DNA of 64,000 bases from Rhodobacterales bacterium LSUCC0387 (GCA_015689775.1 WVSR01000001.1:931501-995500), one strand, 5' to 3'. Positions 36,907 to 47,952 are shown, counted from the stretch's first letter. Numbers and translations are program-made. The notes: generated by a model from the letters alone, not told the origin.

Positions 36907-37401
36907 TCATGGGTTCAGCGGGATAAAATCATTCGGGTCATAACCATTGGCCGCAGCAAGGCGCACTGCAGCGTCAATGCGATCAGCGCCCCCCGTTGTT
37001 CTGCGGTCAATGATCCACGCCAAGTGCCCGTCAGGCGCGCCTAGCAATGCGGTGCGATAGTCATCATCAACCCAAAGCACCCAAAGCGCCCGCCCGCGCG
37101 TATCTGTAAAGCGGGCAGGGTGCGGGCCGTCCGAGGTCAGCGCCATCCTCTGGCCAGACCCATCCACATAACGCAAACCTATGATTTGGCCGCCGCCTTC
37201 CTCAAAGCTGAGGTTGCGCGGCGCGGTTCTATCAATGGCGTGGCGCATCACCCATGGCCCCGCAAATCGAGAGGCTTCAAACCGCGTGGTCGAGGCAATC
37301 GGTGCATCCGCCCGTCTTGCCCCCACCATGGGCGGGCTGCAGGCTGTGATCAAACACAGGGCCAAGACGAGCGCGGTTTGGGTGAGGCGCAGGCGCATCA
37401 A
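36907..37401 (-). CDS. Lipocalin-family lipoprotein (Blc-like)
   Basis: A 164-residue predicted lipoprotein: the signal peptide ends in LITAC, so cysteine 20 or so is the lipidation site. The mature part has lipocalin landmarks, namely the first-strand motif FAGPWVMRHA (GxW) and the later DDYRTALLGAPDGHLAWIIDR strand region. Bacterial lipocalins bind fatty acids or lysophospholipids in the outer membrane. It overlaps the aldo-keto reductase stop by 4 bp. Confidence 0.75.
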   Translation of the reverse strand: MMRLRLTQTALVLALCLITACSPPMVGARRADAPIASTTRFEASRFAGPWVMRHAIDRTAPRNLSFEEGGGQIIGLRYVDGSGQRMALTSDGPHPARFTDTRGRALWVLWVDDDYRTALLGAPDGHLAWIIDRRTTGGADRIDAAVRLAAANGYDPNDFIPLNP

Positions 37402-38444
37402 TAGGGCAACGGATGGGCGCGATGGATCGCGTCTATCTCGTCCAGAATGTCGCCCGATAGGGTCACATCTAAGCCATCTAGAATGCGGGTAAGCTGGGCG
37501 CTTGTGGTTGCGCCAAAGATGGTCGAGACAGGGAAAGGGCGCTGCACCGTAAAGGCCAAAGCCATTTGAACGGGGTCAATCCCGTGCTTTTGCGCTAAGT
37601 CTAGATAGGCTGCGACCGCATCAAAGACGCGCGGGCTTTTGCGTCCGCCCAAATCCCCGTTACCCGCCATGCGCGAGCCTTCTGGAATGGCCCCGTTTTG
37701 GTATTTCCCCGTCAAAAGGCCCGCGGCAAGCGGTGAGTAGGCCAGCAGGGTCAGTTGCTCATTCACGGCCAGTTCCGCAAAATCTGTGTCATAGAGGCGG
37801 CACAGGAGCGAATATTCATTTTGCAAGGACATCACACGCGGCAGGCCGCGCTCTTCGGAAAGGCGCATCCATTGCGCAACGCCCCAGACCGTATCATTGG
37901 ACAGCGCGAAATAGCGCATTTTGGCTGCTTTGATCATCCGATCTGCCGCATCCAAGATCTCTTCCATATGGGCCAGCGTCACGGATTTCACCTGTGCCGA
38001 AGGATCATAGCCCCAGTTTTGGCGGAAATGATATGAACCGCGATTGGGCCAATGCATTTGGTAAATGTCGATATACTCTGTGCCCAGTCGTGCGAGCGAG
38101 GCATCGAGTGCTGCGGTAAAACTTGCGGCTGTTATATCCTCACCCATGCGCACAAACGCGGCGTTTTTGCCCGTGATTTTGGTGGCCAAGATATAATCGC
38201 CGCGCCGCGCAGGGTTGGCGCGGTTCCAATTGCCAAGAATGGTTTCGGTATTACCGACTGTTTCCGCCCGCACAGGGTTGACGGGATACATCTCGGCGGT
38301 GTCGACAATATTGATCCCCGCCGCAAGCGCCATATCCATTTGGCGATGTGCGTCTGCCTCTGGGGTTTGGTTGCCCCATGTCATCGTGCCGAGGCAGTAA
38401 TCGGTGATCATTGTGTCTGTGGTGCCAAGCTGAATTTTGCGCAT
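37398..38444 (-). CDS. Aldo/keto reductase (Tas-like)
   Basis: A 348-residue NADP-dependent aldo-keto reductase barrel. The cofactor and active-site elements LGTMTWGNQ, NIVDTAEMYPVNP (catalytic Asp and Tyr), the lysine-containing ILATKITG, and DIYQMHWPNR (catalytic His) are visible. The SIFGATTSAQL loop binds phosphate. The length and the YPVNP variant point to the Tas group. Its start faces the SOS-controlled gene, sharing the 115-bp region that holds the SOS box. Confidence 0.9.
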   Translation of the reverse strand: MRKIQLGTTDTMITDYCLGTMTWGNQTPEADAHRQMDMALAAGINIVDTAEMYPVNPVRAETVGNTETILGNWNRANPARRGDYILATKITGKNAAFVRMGEDITAASFTAALDASLARLGTEYIDIYQMHWPNRGSYHFRQNWGYDPSAQVKSVTLAHMEEILDAADRMIKAAKMRYFALSNDTVWGVAQWMRLSEERGLPRVMSLQNEYSLLCRLYDTDFAELAVNEQLTLLAYSPLAAGLLTGKYQNGAIPEGSRMAGNGDLGGRKSPRVFDAVAAYLDLAQKHGIDPVQMALAFTVQRPFPVSTIFGATTSAQLTRILDGLDVTLSGDILDEIDAIHRAHPLPY

Positions 38445-38529
38445 CCCATCCTATCCGTCGCTGCTATCTTCGGCGTTATTGGTAGCGAGATGCCCAAGAA
38501 GGGCAAGGGGAGTGCGAAAATTTCTTGCA

Positions 38530-38544
38530 GAACAAAAAAAGAAC
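38530..38544. promoter_or_regulatory. LexA (SOS) box, alphaproteobacterial GAAC-N7-GAAC type
   Basis: GAAC, seven A residues, GAAC: an exact match to the alphaproteobacterial LexA consensus. It ends 15 bp before the ATG of the ImuA-like gene, so LexA would cover its promoter or start region. It is 86 bp from the divergent aldo-keto reductase start. Confidence 0.8.
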
Positions 38545-38559
38545 ATTTAGTCTCACATT

Positions 38560-39219
38560 ATGCAAATCACCCATGCCTCTTTTGATCACATTACGGCCTC
38601 TGTGGCGCGCGCAAACCCGTCTTTGCGCCTTTTCGAGGGGTGTGATTTGCGGCTTGGGCGGGTGCATGAGTTTTGCGGCCCCGCACGGCGGCGTCTGGCG
38701 CTTTGGATGGCGGCGCGGATGGAGGGGGCGGTGCTTTGGATCCGCCCTGCGTGGCACCCTGATCATCTGCATATGCAAGCCGTGGCGGAGGAAATTGACC
38801 CCGCCCGCATGATCTTTGTCGCGCCTGAGCGGCGCGAAGACCTGTTATGGTGCATGGAGGAGGCTTTGCGCAGCGGGGCCTGTGAAACCGTGATGGCCGA
38901 AGTTCTAGAGCCACCCAACCTGACCGCGATCCGCCGTTTGCATCTGGCGGCTGAACATGCGGGAAAGCAGCCTTTCGCCGCGATTTTAACACCGCATCAT
39001 GGGGGCGCGGCTGGGGTTGAGACGCGCTTTTCCTTGGCGGCCAATCATGGGGCCTTATCCATGCAAGGGGCGCTTGCGGGAAATCTGCCCGCAGGTCTGG
39101 AGGGGCGCGCATGGCATATGCAGCGTTTGCGCGCGCGCCTTGCCCCGCCCGCCGCATGGCGTGTAACGCGCGCATCCTCAGGCCTTTGTGCGAAATCCAT
39201 CGCGCCCAGTTTTGTTTGA
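38560..39219 (+). CDS. ImuA-like RecA-fold protein under SOS control
   Basis: A 219-residue protein resembling ImuA, the RecA-related partner of ImuB and DnaE2 in the mutasome for damage-induced mutagenesis. Family-like segments are LGRVHEFCGP, DPARMIFVAPERREDLLW, MEEALRSGA and AIRRLHLAAEHAGKQPF. No intact Walker A is visible, as in ImuA. A LexA box lies 15 bp upstream, which independently supports a DNA-damage role. imuB and dnaE2, normally downstream, are absent here: metG follows. It is either a separated imuA or a paralogue. Confidence 0.68.
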   Translation: MQITHASFDHITASVARANPSLRLFEGCDLRLGRVHEFCGPARRRLALWMAARMEGAVLWIRPAWHPDHLHMQAVAEEIDPARMIFVAPERREDLLWCMEEALRSGACETVMAEVLEPPNLTAIRRLHLAAEHAGKQPFAAILTPHHGGAAGVETRFSLAANHGALSMQGALAGNLPAGLEGRAWHMQRLRARLAPPAAWRVTRASSGLCAKSIAPSFV

Positions 39220-39301
39220 CATCTTTGCACCGTCTAGCCATCCGCTTTGCTTTGGGTTAGACGCGAGAGCGAAGGAAATCATCTAAGACAAGGCGGGCGT
39301 G

Positions 39302-41014
39302 ATGGAGCGTGTTCTGATCACTTCGGCGATCCCATATATCAATGGGATCAAGCATTTGGGAAATCTCGTAGGCAGCCAATTGCCTGCCGATCTTTTCGCC
39401 CGTTACAACCGCGGTCGGGGCCGTGAGGTGTTGTTCCTCTGCGCCACGGATGAGCATGGCACGCCCGCCGAATTAGCCGCCGCCAAAGCGGGCATGGATG
39501 TCACAGAATATTGCGCAAAAATGTACGCAGTTCAGGCTGAGATTGCACAGGGTTTTCGCCTGAGTTTCGATCACTTTGGCCGGTCTTCTAGCCCGCAAAA
39601 CCACGAATTGACCCAGCATTTCGCAGGCCGTTTGGCCGAGGCAGGGCTGATCTCTGAGGTGAGCGAGCGGCAGGTCTATTCCAATGCCGATGGCCGCTTT
39701 TTGCCTGATCGCTACATTGAGGGCACATGCCCCAATTGCGGCTATGACAAGGCCCGTGGGGATCAATGCGAGAACTGCACCAAGCAGCTTGACCCGACCG
39801 ATTTGATTGACCCGCGCAGCGCGATTTCTGGCTCAACGGATTTGGAGGTGCGTGAAACCAAGCATCTCTATCTGCGCCAATCCTCTATGCGCGATCAATT
39901 GAACGCGTGGATCGACAGCAAGACAGATTGGCCAATTCTGACCACCTCTATCGCCAAAAAATGGCTCAATGACGGGGACGGGTTGCAAGATCGTGGCATC
40001 ACACGCGATTTGGATTGGGGCATCCCTGTTAAAAAGGGCAAGGATGAATGGCCAGGGATGGAGGGCAAGGTCTTCTATGTTTGGTTCGATGCGCCGATTG
40101 AATATATCGCCTGCGCCGCAGAATGGGTTGACGCAGGCAAGGGAGATGATTGGGAGCGGTGGTGGCGCACTGACAAGGGCTCCCAAGATGTGCGTTACGT
40201 CCAGTTCATGGGCAAGGATAACGTGCCCTTCCACACCTTGAGCTTTCCTGCAACGATCTTAGGCTCTGGCGAGCCATGGAAGCTGGTGGATTACATCAAA
40301 TCCTTCAACTATCTCAATTATGATGGCGGCCAATTCTCGACCAGCCAAGGGCGTGGTGTGTTCATGGATCAGGCTTTGTCGATCCTGCCTTCGGATTATT
40401 GGCGGTGGTGGTTGCTGAGCCATGCGCCAGAAACCTCGGATAGCGAATTCACTTGGGAGAATTTCCAAGCAGGCGTGAACAAGGATTTGGCCGATGTTCT
40501 GGGCAATTTCGTCAGTCGGATCACCAAATTCTGCCGCTCGAAATTCGGTGAAGTGATCCCTGAGGCGGGCGACTACAGCGCACAGGAGGCCCAAGTGATG
40601 GCTGATTTACAGGCCCGCCTTGCGGCCTATCAGGCGCATATGGAGGCGATTGAAATTCGCAAAGCCGCCGCCGAGTTGCGCGCAATTTGGGTTTTGGGGA
40701 ATGAATATTTGCAATCCGCAGCCCCTTGGACAGTGTTTAAGGAAGATCCAGATCGCGCCGCGGCCATCACGCGGTTTTCTCTGAACCTCATCCCGTTTTA
40801 TGCGCTCTTGTCTGCGCCGTTCATCCCAGATGCCGCACAGGCAATGTTGGATGCGATGGGGTGCAAAGATTACGCATGGCCCGAAGATGTCGCAGAAGGC
40901 CTCTCGCGGCTGCCAGCCGGGCAGGGCTTCACTGTGCCTGAGGTTCTTTTCGCAAAGATCAGTGACGAGCAGCGCGAAGAATGGCAAGCTCGCTTTGCGG
41001 GGGTGCGCAGCTGA
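39302..41014 (+). CDS. metG: Methionyl-tRNA synthetase
   Basis: Charges tRNA-Met. The 570 residues contain the class [14 protein letters not shown] signature (HIGH region), the zinc-knuckle cysteines [29 protein letters not shown] and an anticodon-binding helical domain. It lacks the C-terminal EMAP-like domain. The KMSKS loop reads QFSTS at residues 344-348, replacing both lysines. GTG 39299 precedes ATG 39302; I chose the ATG. Confidence 0.95.
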   Translation: MERVLITSAIPYINGIKHLGNLVGSQLPADLFARYNRGRGREVLFLCATDEHGTPAELAAAKAGMDVTEYCAKMYAVQAEIAQGFRLSFDHFGRSSSPQNHELTQHFAGRLAEAGLISEVSERQVYSNADGRFLPDRYIEGTCPNCGYDKARGDQCENCTKQLDPTDLIDPRSAISGSTDLEVRETKHLYLRQSSMRDQLNAWIDSKTDWPILTTSIAKKWLNDGDGLQDRGITRDLDWGIPVKKGKDEWPGMEGKVFYVWFDAPIEYIACAAEWVDAGKGDDWERWWRTDKGSQDVRYVQFMGKDNVPFHTLSFPATILGSGEPWKLVDYIKSFNYLNYDGGQFSTSQGRGVFMDQALSILPSDYWRWWLLSHAPETSDSEFTWENFQAGVNKDLADVLGNFVSRITKFCRSKFGEVIPEAGDYSAQEAQVMADLQARLAAYQAHMEAIEIRKAAAELRAIWVLGNEYLQSAAPWTVFKEDPDRAAAITRFSLNLIPFYALLSAPFIPDAAQAMLDAMGCKDYAWPEDVAEGLSRLPAGQGFTVPEVLFAKISDEQREEWQARFAGVRS

Positions 41015-41082
41015 TAGAGGGTTGAATTTCAACCTCTTTGGGCCTTTGGTGGTGATAGAGGCGCGGCGCAAAGGCTGGTAAG

Positions 41083-42795
41083 TTGGATAAAGACCCGTCC
41101 CGATCTGGGCAACACCCCCTTAAGGCGATGTTGGCAGCAACATGGCGCCAGCAGCGCGCCTTGTTGTCGGAGGCATGGTTTATCCTGCGCCGCAAAGGCC
41201 CAAGCCAAATTCAGTTTTGGTTTATCGCGCTTGTGCTTGGGGGTGCAGCAGGCAGTGCGGCGGTTTTGTTCCGCCTTGGTGTGGATCACTTGCAAGCCAC
41301 GCTTTATGGCACCGAAGATATTCGTCATTTGCACAGCTACGCCGAAAGTTTGCCGTGGTATCTGATTTTGCTGATCCCCATTTTAGGGGGGCTTTTGGTA
41401 GGGCTGATCCTGCATCGCTTTACGCCTGATGGGCGGGTGCGCTCTGTGGCGGATGTGATTGAGGGGGCCGCGCTGAATGAAGGCCGTGTTGAGATGCGCG
41501 CGGGCCTTGCCTCGGCCTCGGCGTCATTAATCACGCTTGGCTCAGGCGGCTCTACGGGTCGAGAGGGGCCTGTGGTGCATTTGGCCGCCGTGATCTCTAG
41601 TAAAATCTCTGCGCTTATTCGTGCCGATGGGATCACGGGACGGGATTTGTTGGGTTGCGCGGTGGCTGCGGCTGTCTCCGCCTCGTTCAATGCACCGATT
41701 GCAGGGGCGCTTTTCGCGCTTGAGGTGATCTTGCGTCATTTCGCGGTGCATGCATTTGCGCCCATTGTCATTGCCAGTGTGGCAGGCACAGTGATCAGTC
41801 GCCTCACCTTGGGCGATGTGACCGAGTTCACATTGGGTCGTGAAAGCGCCTTGGGCTTTTACGCGGAACTGCCCGCCTATCTTATGTTGGGATTGATCTG
41901 TGGGCTTGTTGCCGTGGTGTTTATACGCGCGGCCTTTTGGGCCGATGATCAAGGAACTCGGGTGCAAAATCTCTTACGCTTGCCGCGGTTCTTGCGCCCT
42001 GCGATTGCGGGGGCGTTACTGGGCGGTTTGGCAATTTTCTTCCCCCATATCATTGGCGTGGGCTATGAAACCACAAGCGCCGCTCTTACAGGACAATTGG
42101 TGCTGCATGAGGCGATTATCTTCGCCATTCTCAAGACGGTTGCTGTGGCAATCACGGTTGCGGGGCGCATGGGGGGCGGGGTGTTTTCGCCCTCATTGAT
42201 GATTGGCGCGCTGACGGGGCTTGCCTTTGGTTTGATCGCGACCGCAATCCTGCCTGAAATGTCAGGGTCGGTGACGCTCTACGCTTTGGCAGGGATGGGG
42301 GCGGTTGCCGCCGCTGTTTTGGGCGCGCCCATCTCAACCACGTTGATCGTGTTTGAATTGACAGGCGACTGGCAAACGGGCCTTGCGGTGATGGTTTCCG
42401 TGTCCCTTTCCACGGCGCTTGCCAGCCGCCTTGTGGATCGCTCGTTCTTTTTGACCCAACTTGAACGGCGAAACATCCATTTGGCGGCAGGGCCACAGGC
42501 CTATCTTTTGGCCATGGTGGGGGCAGGGCGGATCATGCGGCCCATGACCGATCCGCGTGCCGCGCCCGCTGATGCCCTCTTGGCGCAGGTTGCGGAAGGG
42601 GTGTTTGTGACGCTTGAGGATACGCTTGAAACCATCATGCCGATTTTTGAGAAAACCGAAGCCGATTATATTCCCGTGATCAAAGAAAATCCGCATGACG
42701 GGCCGCCTGCCCTGGAGGGGGCGGTGTTCCATATTGATGCGCTCAAGGCCTATACCCGTGCGATGGCGGACACCGCTGCTGAAGAGCACAGCTGA
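41083..42795 (+). CDS. CLC-family chloride channel or antiporter with CBS-region tail
   Basis: A 570-residue CLC protein starting at TTG. The selectivity-filter elements are RSVADVIEGA (Ser121), GREGP with the gating Glu161, and GGGVFSPSLMIG. At the position of the proton glutamate in E. coli ClcA the sequence is LEV: Glu214 then Val215. The C-terminal 90 residues are CBS-like. About 11 membrane helices follow a 45-residue N-terminal cytoplasmic extension. Anion transport is certain by family; coupling to protons is uncertain. Confidence 0.9.
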   Translation: MDKDPSRSGQHPLKAMLAATWRQQRALLSEAWFILRRKGPSQIQFWFIALVLGGAAGSAAVLFRLGVDHLQATLYGTEDIRHLHSYAESLPWYLILLIPILGGLLVGLILHRFTPDGRVRSVADVIEGAALNEGRVEMRAGLASASASLITLGSGGSTGREGPVVHLAAVISSKISALIRADGITGRDLLGCAVAAAVSASFNAPIAGALFALEVILRHFAVHAFAPIVIASVAGTVISRLTLGDVTEFTLGRESALGFYAELPAYLMLGLICGLVAVVFIRAAFWADDQGTRVQNLLRLPRFLRPAIAGALLGGLAIFFPHIIGVGYETTSAALTGQLVLHEAIIFAILKTVAVAITVAGRMGGGVFSPSLMIGALTGLAFGLIATAILPEMSGSVTLYALAGMGAVAAAVLGAPISTTLIVFELTGDWQTGLAVMVSVSLSTALASRLVDRSFFLTQLERRNIHLAAGPQAYLLAMVGAGRIMRPMTDPRAAPADALLAQVAEGVFVTLEDTLETIMPIFEKTEADYIPVIKENPHDGPPALEGAVFHIDALKAYTRAMADTAAEEHS

Positions 42796-42806
42796 CGGAC
42801 GCCCTG

Positions 42807-43151
42807 TTAAATACGCTCGACTGTGACGCGGTCGGTAAAGAAGGCGATGTGGCCCTTAATCGCTTGGGCTTCGTCCGTTTTAGGGTCTTCATAAGACCAC
42901 GCCGCATCGTCAATCTGCCCTGACGCCGTTGAAATGGCATAGTAGCTGGACATTCCCTTCTTGGGGCATTTGGTGGTGCTTTGGGTCTTTTCCAAAAGCG
43001 CCATGGCGATATCTTCGCGGGGAAAGTAGATCACGGCGGGTAGATCGACCTCGCACAATTCCAACGCCGCAGCCGATTCCGCTACGATCGCGCCACCGGC
43101 GCGTACAACATATTTTCCCGATGCAGGGCGAATCGACATTGGGTTGGCCAT
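42807..43151 (-). CDS. DUF427-family protein
   Basis: A 114-residue compact beta-rich protein of the DUF427 family. The segments GKYVVRAGGAIVAES, PAVIYFPREDI, TKCPKKGMSSYY and DRVTVE are typical. Function is not established. It stands alone between the CLC gene (convergent, 11 bp) and the aminopeptidase gene. Confidence 0.85.
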   Translation of the reverse strand: MANPMSIRPASGKYVVRAGGAIVAESAAALELCEVDLPAVIYFPREDIAMALLEKTQSTTKCPKKGMSSYYAISTASGQIDDAAWSYEDPKTDEAQAIKGHIAFFTDRVTVERI

Positions 43152-43221
43152 GAATGGATCTCCTTCTTGGGCCTCTAATACAGGCTTGGTCGGAGAATAG
43201 CTAGGGAAGGTAACGGAAAGA

Positions 43222-45045
43222 CTACGCGATGGGCGCAGTGGCCTGCCGCAGCCATGCTTGCGCCTCGGGCGGCACCAGCGGCATCAGGGCTTCGGCCACG
43301 CGGGCGTGATATTCGTTCAGCCATGCGATATCCGCCGCCGCCATGTCATGACTGACCACCAAGCGCCGATCAATGGGGGCGAGGGTCAAAGTTTCAAATT
43401 CCAACATCGCCCGTGCATCCCCCCCCGCAATTGGGGCGGCCTCTTGGACGACAATCAGGTTTTCAATGCGGATCCCATAAGCCCCCTCTTTGTAGAAGCC
43501 TGGCTCGTTTGATAAAATCATCCCAACCTCAAGGGGCACATCCGAGGCGCGACTGATCCGTTGCGGGGCCTCATGCACGCTGAGATAGACCCCGACACCG
43601 TGACCTGTTCCGTGGTCATAATCGCGTCCAGCGGCCCAGAGGGGCGCGCGGGCCAAAGCATCCAAATCCCGCCCTGCCAATCCTTTGGGGAAGCGCGCGC
43701 GCGACAGCGCAATCATGCCGCGCAACACTTGGGTAAAGGCCTGTTTTTCCTCAAGTCCCACATCCCCCACGGGCAGGGTGCGGGTGATGTCGGTGGTGCC
43801 ATCAAGATATTGCCCGCCTGAGTCGATCAAAAACAGTGTGTTTGGCGCAAGTGGCGCATTGGTGGCCTCGCTCACGCGATAATGCACAATCGCGCCATGT
43901 GCGCCTGCGCCTGCGATTGTATCAAAACTGATATCTTGCAGCGCGCCTGTCTCGCGGCGAAAGCGTTCAAGCGCACAGACGCACTCAATTTCAGTCAACC
44001 CGCCTTGAGGGGCGCGGTGATCAAACCAATGCAAAAACCGCACCATGGCGGCCCCATCGCGCAGATGCGCGGCACGGGTTGCGTCAATCTCGGCGGGATG
44101 TTTGCGCGCCTTGGGCAGGGTGCAAGGCTCGGGGCCTTCGTCAATTTCTGCCCCTGCCTCGGCCAAAATCATCTGCAGCTTATGTGGGGCGGTCTTGGGA
44201 TCAAGGCGGATGGGGCCAGAGTTTGCCTCGTGGCGTAACCGCTCCTCAAAGAAGTTGAGCGGGTAAAGCGTGACCTGATCGGGCAGATCAACATCCGCAA
44301 ATTTCGCAGGGTCGGCAAATACGCTGATGCTGCCCGTGCTTGATAGAATGGCAAAGGCCTGAACAACAGGAAGATGCGGCAGGTCGGCGCCGCGAATATT
44401 TAAAAGCCAACAAATGGAGTCGGGCAGGCTGAGCACAGCGGCACTTACGCCTTGGGCGGCTAGATCAAGCCCAACTTCGCTACATTTTTCAATGGCGCTG
44501 CGGCCCGCATGGCGCAGTGGGTAGGCGCTAGCCTGCCCATCGGGCGGTGGTGGGCGGTCAGACCAAAGCGCGTCAATTGGGTTTTCAGCAAGAGGGCGCA
44601 GGTTGATCTGATGACCTGCAACAGCCTCGGCCAAGCGATCAATCTCGGCTATTGTGTGCAGCCATGGGTCAAACCCGATCACGCCGCCCTTCGGCAATGC
44701 TGCTGGCAGCCATGTTTCAAGTTTGGTTTTGGGCCAATCTACGGGGGTGAAGATGTCTAAATCGACCTCATCGCGCACCTGCAGGCGGTAACGGCCATCA
44801 ATAAAGATACCAACCTGATCTTTGAGAACGGCACAGAACCCCGCCGAGCCAGAAAATCCGCTCAACCACAAAAGCCGTGCATCACAAGGCGCAACATATT
44901 CGCCTTGATGGGCATCGGCGCGAGGCACTAAAACACCGTCCAACCCAAGTTTTGGGAAACAATCACGCAAAGCGGCCACGCGCGGGGCGCCTTGGTCGGG
45001 GCGGGAGGCCGTATCAAAGCTTTGAAACTCTGCCCGCTTATCCAA
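43222..45045 (-). CDS. Xaa-Pro aminopeptidase-type M24 metallopeptidase
   Basis: Removes N-terminal residues preceding proline. It is about 607 residues with two creatinase-like N-terminal domains and a C-terminal pita-bread domain. The metal ligands are in [19 protein letters not shown] (two Asp), [14 protein letters not shown] (His), NEPGFY (Glu) and IRIENL (Glu). I chose the TTG at 45045, which overlaps the cobT end by 8 bp. The open frame extends to 45168, but those residues do not look like the family and would overlap cobT by 131 bp. Confidence 0.88.
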   Translation of the reverse strand: MDKRAEFQSFDTASRPDQGAPRVAALRDCFPKLGLDGVLVPRADAHQGEYVAPCDARLLWLSGFSGSAGFCAVLKDQVGIFIDGRYRLQVRDEVDLDIFTPVDWPKTKLETWLPAALPKGGVIGFDPWLHTIAEIDRLAEAVAGHQINLRPLAENPIDALWSDRPPPPDGQASAYPLRHAGRSAIEKCSEVGLDLAAQGVSAAVLSLPDSICWLLNIRGADLPHLPVVQAFAILSSTGSISVFADPAKFADVDLPDQVTLYPLNFFEERLRHEANSGPIRLDPKTAPHKLQMILAEAGAEIDEGPEPCTLPKARKHPAEIDATRAAHLRDGAAMVRFLHWFDHRAPQGGLTEIECVCALERFRRETGALQDISFDTIAGAGAHGAIVHYRVSEATNAPLAPNTLFLIDSGGQYLDGTTDITRTLPVGDVGLEEKQAFTQVLRGMIALSRARFPKGLAGRDLDALARAPLWAAGRDYDHGTGHGVGVYLSVHEAPQRISRASDVPLEVGMILSNEPGFYKEGAYGIRIENLIVVQEAAPIAGGDARAMLEFETLTLAPIDRRLVVSHDMAAADIAWLNEYHARVAEALMPLVPPEAQAWLRQATAPIA

Positions 45046-46948
45046 ACCGATATAACCCTGATTTTGCGCCCCCGCTGCGCAGTCCCATAACGCGGGCGCG
45101 GGCCCGTGGGTCATTGTCAAAGAGGGCCGCCAATTGTTCGGTGATTGCCCCTGCCAATTGTTCGGCATCAGTGATCGTCACGGCGCGCTCGTAATAGCGG
45201 GTTACATCATGACCAATGCCAATCGCCAGCAATTCAACGGCACGGCGGCGTTCAACCATGCTGATTACATCGCGCAGGTGCTTTTCGAGGTAATTCGCGG
45301 GGTTCACGGATAAGGTGCTGTCATCGACAGGCGCGCCATCCGAGATGACCATCAAAATTTTGCGGGCTTCGGGGCGGGCCAACATCCGCTTATGCGCCCA
45401 TTCCAGCGCCTCGCCATCGATGTTTTCTTTCAAAAGGCCTTCTTTCATCATCAGGCCCAAATTGTCGCGCACCCGCCGCCATGGGGCATCGGCTGATTTA
45501 TAGATGATGTGGCGCAGATCATTCAGACGACCAGGTTGCTGCGCGCGGCCTTGTGCAAGCCATTCCTCGCGCGCGCGGCCGCCTTTCCACGCCCGCGTGG
45601 TAAAGCCCAAGATTTCGACCTTTACATCGCAGCGCTCTAGCGTGCGCGCCAGAACATCGGCGCAGATTGCCGCGATGGAAATGGGCCGCCCGCGCATCGA
45701 GCCTGAGTTGTCCAAAAGAAGCGTCACCACAGTGTCGCGGAATTCGGTATCCTTTTCCACTTTAAAGGACAAAGGCGTTGTAGGATTGGCTACAACCCGC
45801 GCAAGGCGGCCTGCATCCAATATTCCTTCTTCGCGGTCAAACTCCCACGAGCGGTTTTGCTGTGCCTGAAGGCGGCGCTGGAGTTTATTCGCCAAGCGGC
45901 TGACCGCGCCTTTCAAAGGTTCCAACTGCTGATCAAGATAGGCGCGCAGGCGTTCAAGCTCTTGCGCTTCGGCCAAATCTTCGGCGGCGATTTCCTCGTC
46001 GTGGGCGGTTGAGAATACGGTGTAATCTGGATCAGCATCCGAATGAGGGGGCGCTTGGGGCGGTTCAACGGGCGCGTCCCCATCGGGCAGCTCTTGTTCC
46101 TCGCCCTCCTCGGCATCGCCGTTTTCATCCATTTGCACCTGTGCCTGAGAGGCGTCCTGCTGTTCTTCTTGCGAACGCTCTGGGTCGGCATCGGCGCTGT
46201 CATCTTCCTGACTTTCGCTATCGCCTGTGCTGTCTGGTGTTTCTTCTTGATCCTGATCTTGATCGGCGCTGTCCTCATCCTCTTGGTCGTCCAATTGGTC
46301 GGGGTCATCGCCCAGTTGGTCAGCATATCCCAGATCAGAGATGAATTGCCGCGCAACGCGCGAAAAGGCGGCTTGATCATCCAGTGACCCGTTGAGGGCA
46401 TCTAGGCTTTCGCCGCAGCGTTCTTCAATGAAAGGGCGCCAAAGCTCTACGATATTTTGCGCCTCAGGGGGCAGCGGGCGGCCTGTTGCAATCTGGCGCA
46501 GCATATATCCAGCCGCGGTCGACAGGGGCGCATCGCCGCGCTCGGTGATCTCACCATAGGCTTTGCGCCGCGCCTCTGCCCCAATTTTTGCGTCAATATT
46601 CCCAGCCGTGCCCGGCATGACGCGGGCACCAATGGCCTCGCAGCGGGTGGTTTCAATAGCCGTCATCAAATCGCGCGCAATTGGCCCTGTGGGCTCATAT
46701 TTTGCCGCAATGCGGGGGTTGTGAAAGCGATGACGCAGTGCAAAGGCATCCGCCGTGCCGCGCGCAAGCAGCACCTCATCGCGGCTCATGCGGCGGCTGA
46801 TTTGCGGCAGGCGGATCGTGTCATTGCTGGCGCCAGGCGGGTCAACCGAATAGCTGACCCCAAGATCGGGGTCATTGGCCAAAACCCGTGTCGCATCGGC
46901 AAGCGCCTTCTTGAACGGATCGGCTGGATTATCGGTGGGCTTGCCCAT
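45038..46948 (-). CDS. cobT: Cobaltochelatase subunit CobT
   Basis: CobT is part of the ATP-dependent CobNST cobaltochelatase that inserts cobalt into hydrogenobyrinate a,c-diamide in aerobic cobalamin synthesis. The 636 residues have an N-terminal helical domain, a very acidic Asp/Glu/Gln-rich linker (about 215-320), and a C-terminal von Willebrand A domain with the MIDAS-type [12 protein letters not shown]. It lies 17 bp downstream of cobS. CobN is not in the window. Confidence 0.95.
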   Translation of the reverse strand: MGKPTDNPADPFKKALADATRVLANDPDLGVSYSVDPPGASNDTIRLPQISRRMSRDEVLLARGTADAFALRHRFHNPRIAAKYEPTGPIARDLMTAIETTRCEAIGARVMPGTAGNIDAKIGAEARRKAYGEITERGDAPLSTAAGYMLRQIATGRPLPPEAQNIVELWRPFIEERCGESLDALNGSLDDQAAFSRVARQFISDLGYADQLGDDPDQLDDQEDEDSADQDQDQEETPDSTGDSESQEDDSADADPERSQEEQQDASQAQVQMDENGDAEEGEEQELPDGDAPVEPPQAPPHSDADPDYTVFSTAHDEEIAAEDLAEAQELERLRAYLDQQLEPLKGAVSRLANKLQRRLQAQQNRSWEFDREEGILDAGRLARVVANPTTPLSFKVEKDTEFRDTVVTLLLDNSGSMRGRPISIAAICADVLARTLERCDVKVEILGFTTRAWKGGRAREEWLAQGRAQQPGRLNDLRHIIYKSADAPWRRVRDNLGLMMKEGLLKENIDGEALEWAHKRMLARPEARKILMVISDGAPVDDSTLSVNPANYLEKHLRDVISMVERRRAVELLAIGIGHDVTRYYERAVTITDAEQLAGAITEQLAALFDNDPRARARVMGLRSGGAKSGLYRFG

Positions 46949-46965
46949 TGGGTTTCGGTCTTTCC

Positions 46966-47952
46966 TTAGCCAAGGCTGACGCTTGCAGCACTTTCTGGCA
47001 ATTCTTCATCAAAGCAGCGTTGATAGAATTCTGCCACAGTCTGGCGTTCTAGCTCGTCACATTTGTTGAGGAAGGACAATCGGAACGCGTAGCCTATATC
47101 CCTGAAAATCTCTGCATTTTGCGCCCAATTGATGACTGTGCGGGGGCTCATCACAGTCGACAATTCCCCGTTCATAAAGGCTGTGCGCGTAAGATCCGCC
47201 ACAGTGACCATCTGGTTTACGGTTTTGCGTCCGTCCGCCGTGTTGTAATGGGGCGCTTTTGACAGCACGATTGCTGCTTCTGCATCATGACTGAGATAGT
47301 TTAAGGTCGCCACGAGGCTCCAACGGTCCATCTGTGCTTGGTTGATCTGTTGCGTTCCATGATAAAGACCCGTGGTGTCGCCCAAGCCCACCGTGTTTGC
47401 TGTTGCAAAAAGGCGGAAACACTTATGCGGCTGAATGATCTCGTTTTGATCAAGCAGGGTGAGCTTTCCATCATGCTCGAGCACGCGCTGGATCACGAAC
47501 ATCACATCTGCGCGGCCCGCATCATATTCGTCAAACACAATCGCCACAGGATTGCGCAACGCCCAAGGAAGGATGCCCTCGTGGAATTCGGTCACCTGCT
47601 TGCCATCGCGCAGTTTGATTGCGTCTTTCCCGATCAGGTCGATGCGGCTGATATGGCTGTCGAGGTTCACGCGCACCGCGGGCCAGTTTAGGCGGGCGGC
47701 AACCTGTTCGATATGTGTGGATTTCCCTGTGCCGTGGTAGCCTTGGATCATCACGCGGCGGTTGTGGGAAAACCCCGCCAAAATCGCCAATGTCGTGTCG
47801 CGATCAAATTTATAGGTTGAGTCGATCTCAGGCACACGATCGGTCGCGTCAGCAAAGCCTTTAACCTTCATATCGCTGTCGATGCCAAAGATATTCCGCA
47901 CCGAAATTTCTTCAGTGGGTTTTGCATCCATTGCTAAGCTGCCATCTGCCAT
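46966..47952 (-). CDS. cobS: Cobaltochelatase subunit CobS
   Basis: CobS is the AAA+ ATPase of the aerobic cobaltochelatase and forms a ring with CobT. The 328 residues show Walker [10 protein letters not shown], Walker [10 protein letters not shown], a sensor-1 region LFATANTVG and an arginine finger region. The N-terminal domain (about 1-55) is the CobS type. It is the first gene of the cobS-cobT-aminopeptidase run. Confidence 0.95.
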   Translation of the reverse strand: MADGSLAMDAKPTEEISVRNIFGIDSDMKVKGFADATDRVPEIDSTYKFDRDTTLAILAGFSHNRRVMIQGYHGTGKSTHIEQVAARLNWPAVRVNLDSHISRIDLIGKDAIKLRDGKQVTEFHEGILPWALRNPVAIVFDEYDAGRADVMFVIQRVLEHDGKLTLLDQNEIIQPHKCFRLFATANTVGLGDTTGLYHGTQQINQAQMDRWSLVATLNYLSHDAEAAIVLSKAPHYNTADGRKTVNQMVTVADLTRTAFMNGELSTVMSPRTVINWAQNAEIFRDIGYAFRLSFLNKCDELERQTVAEFYQRCFDEELPESAASVSLG

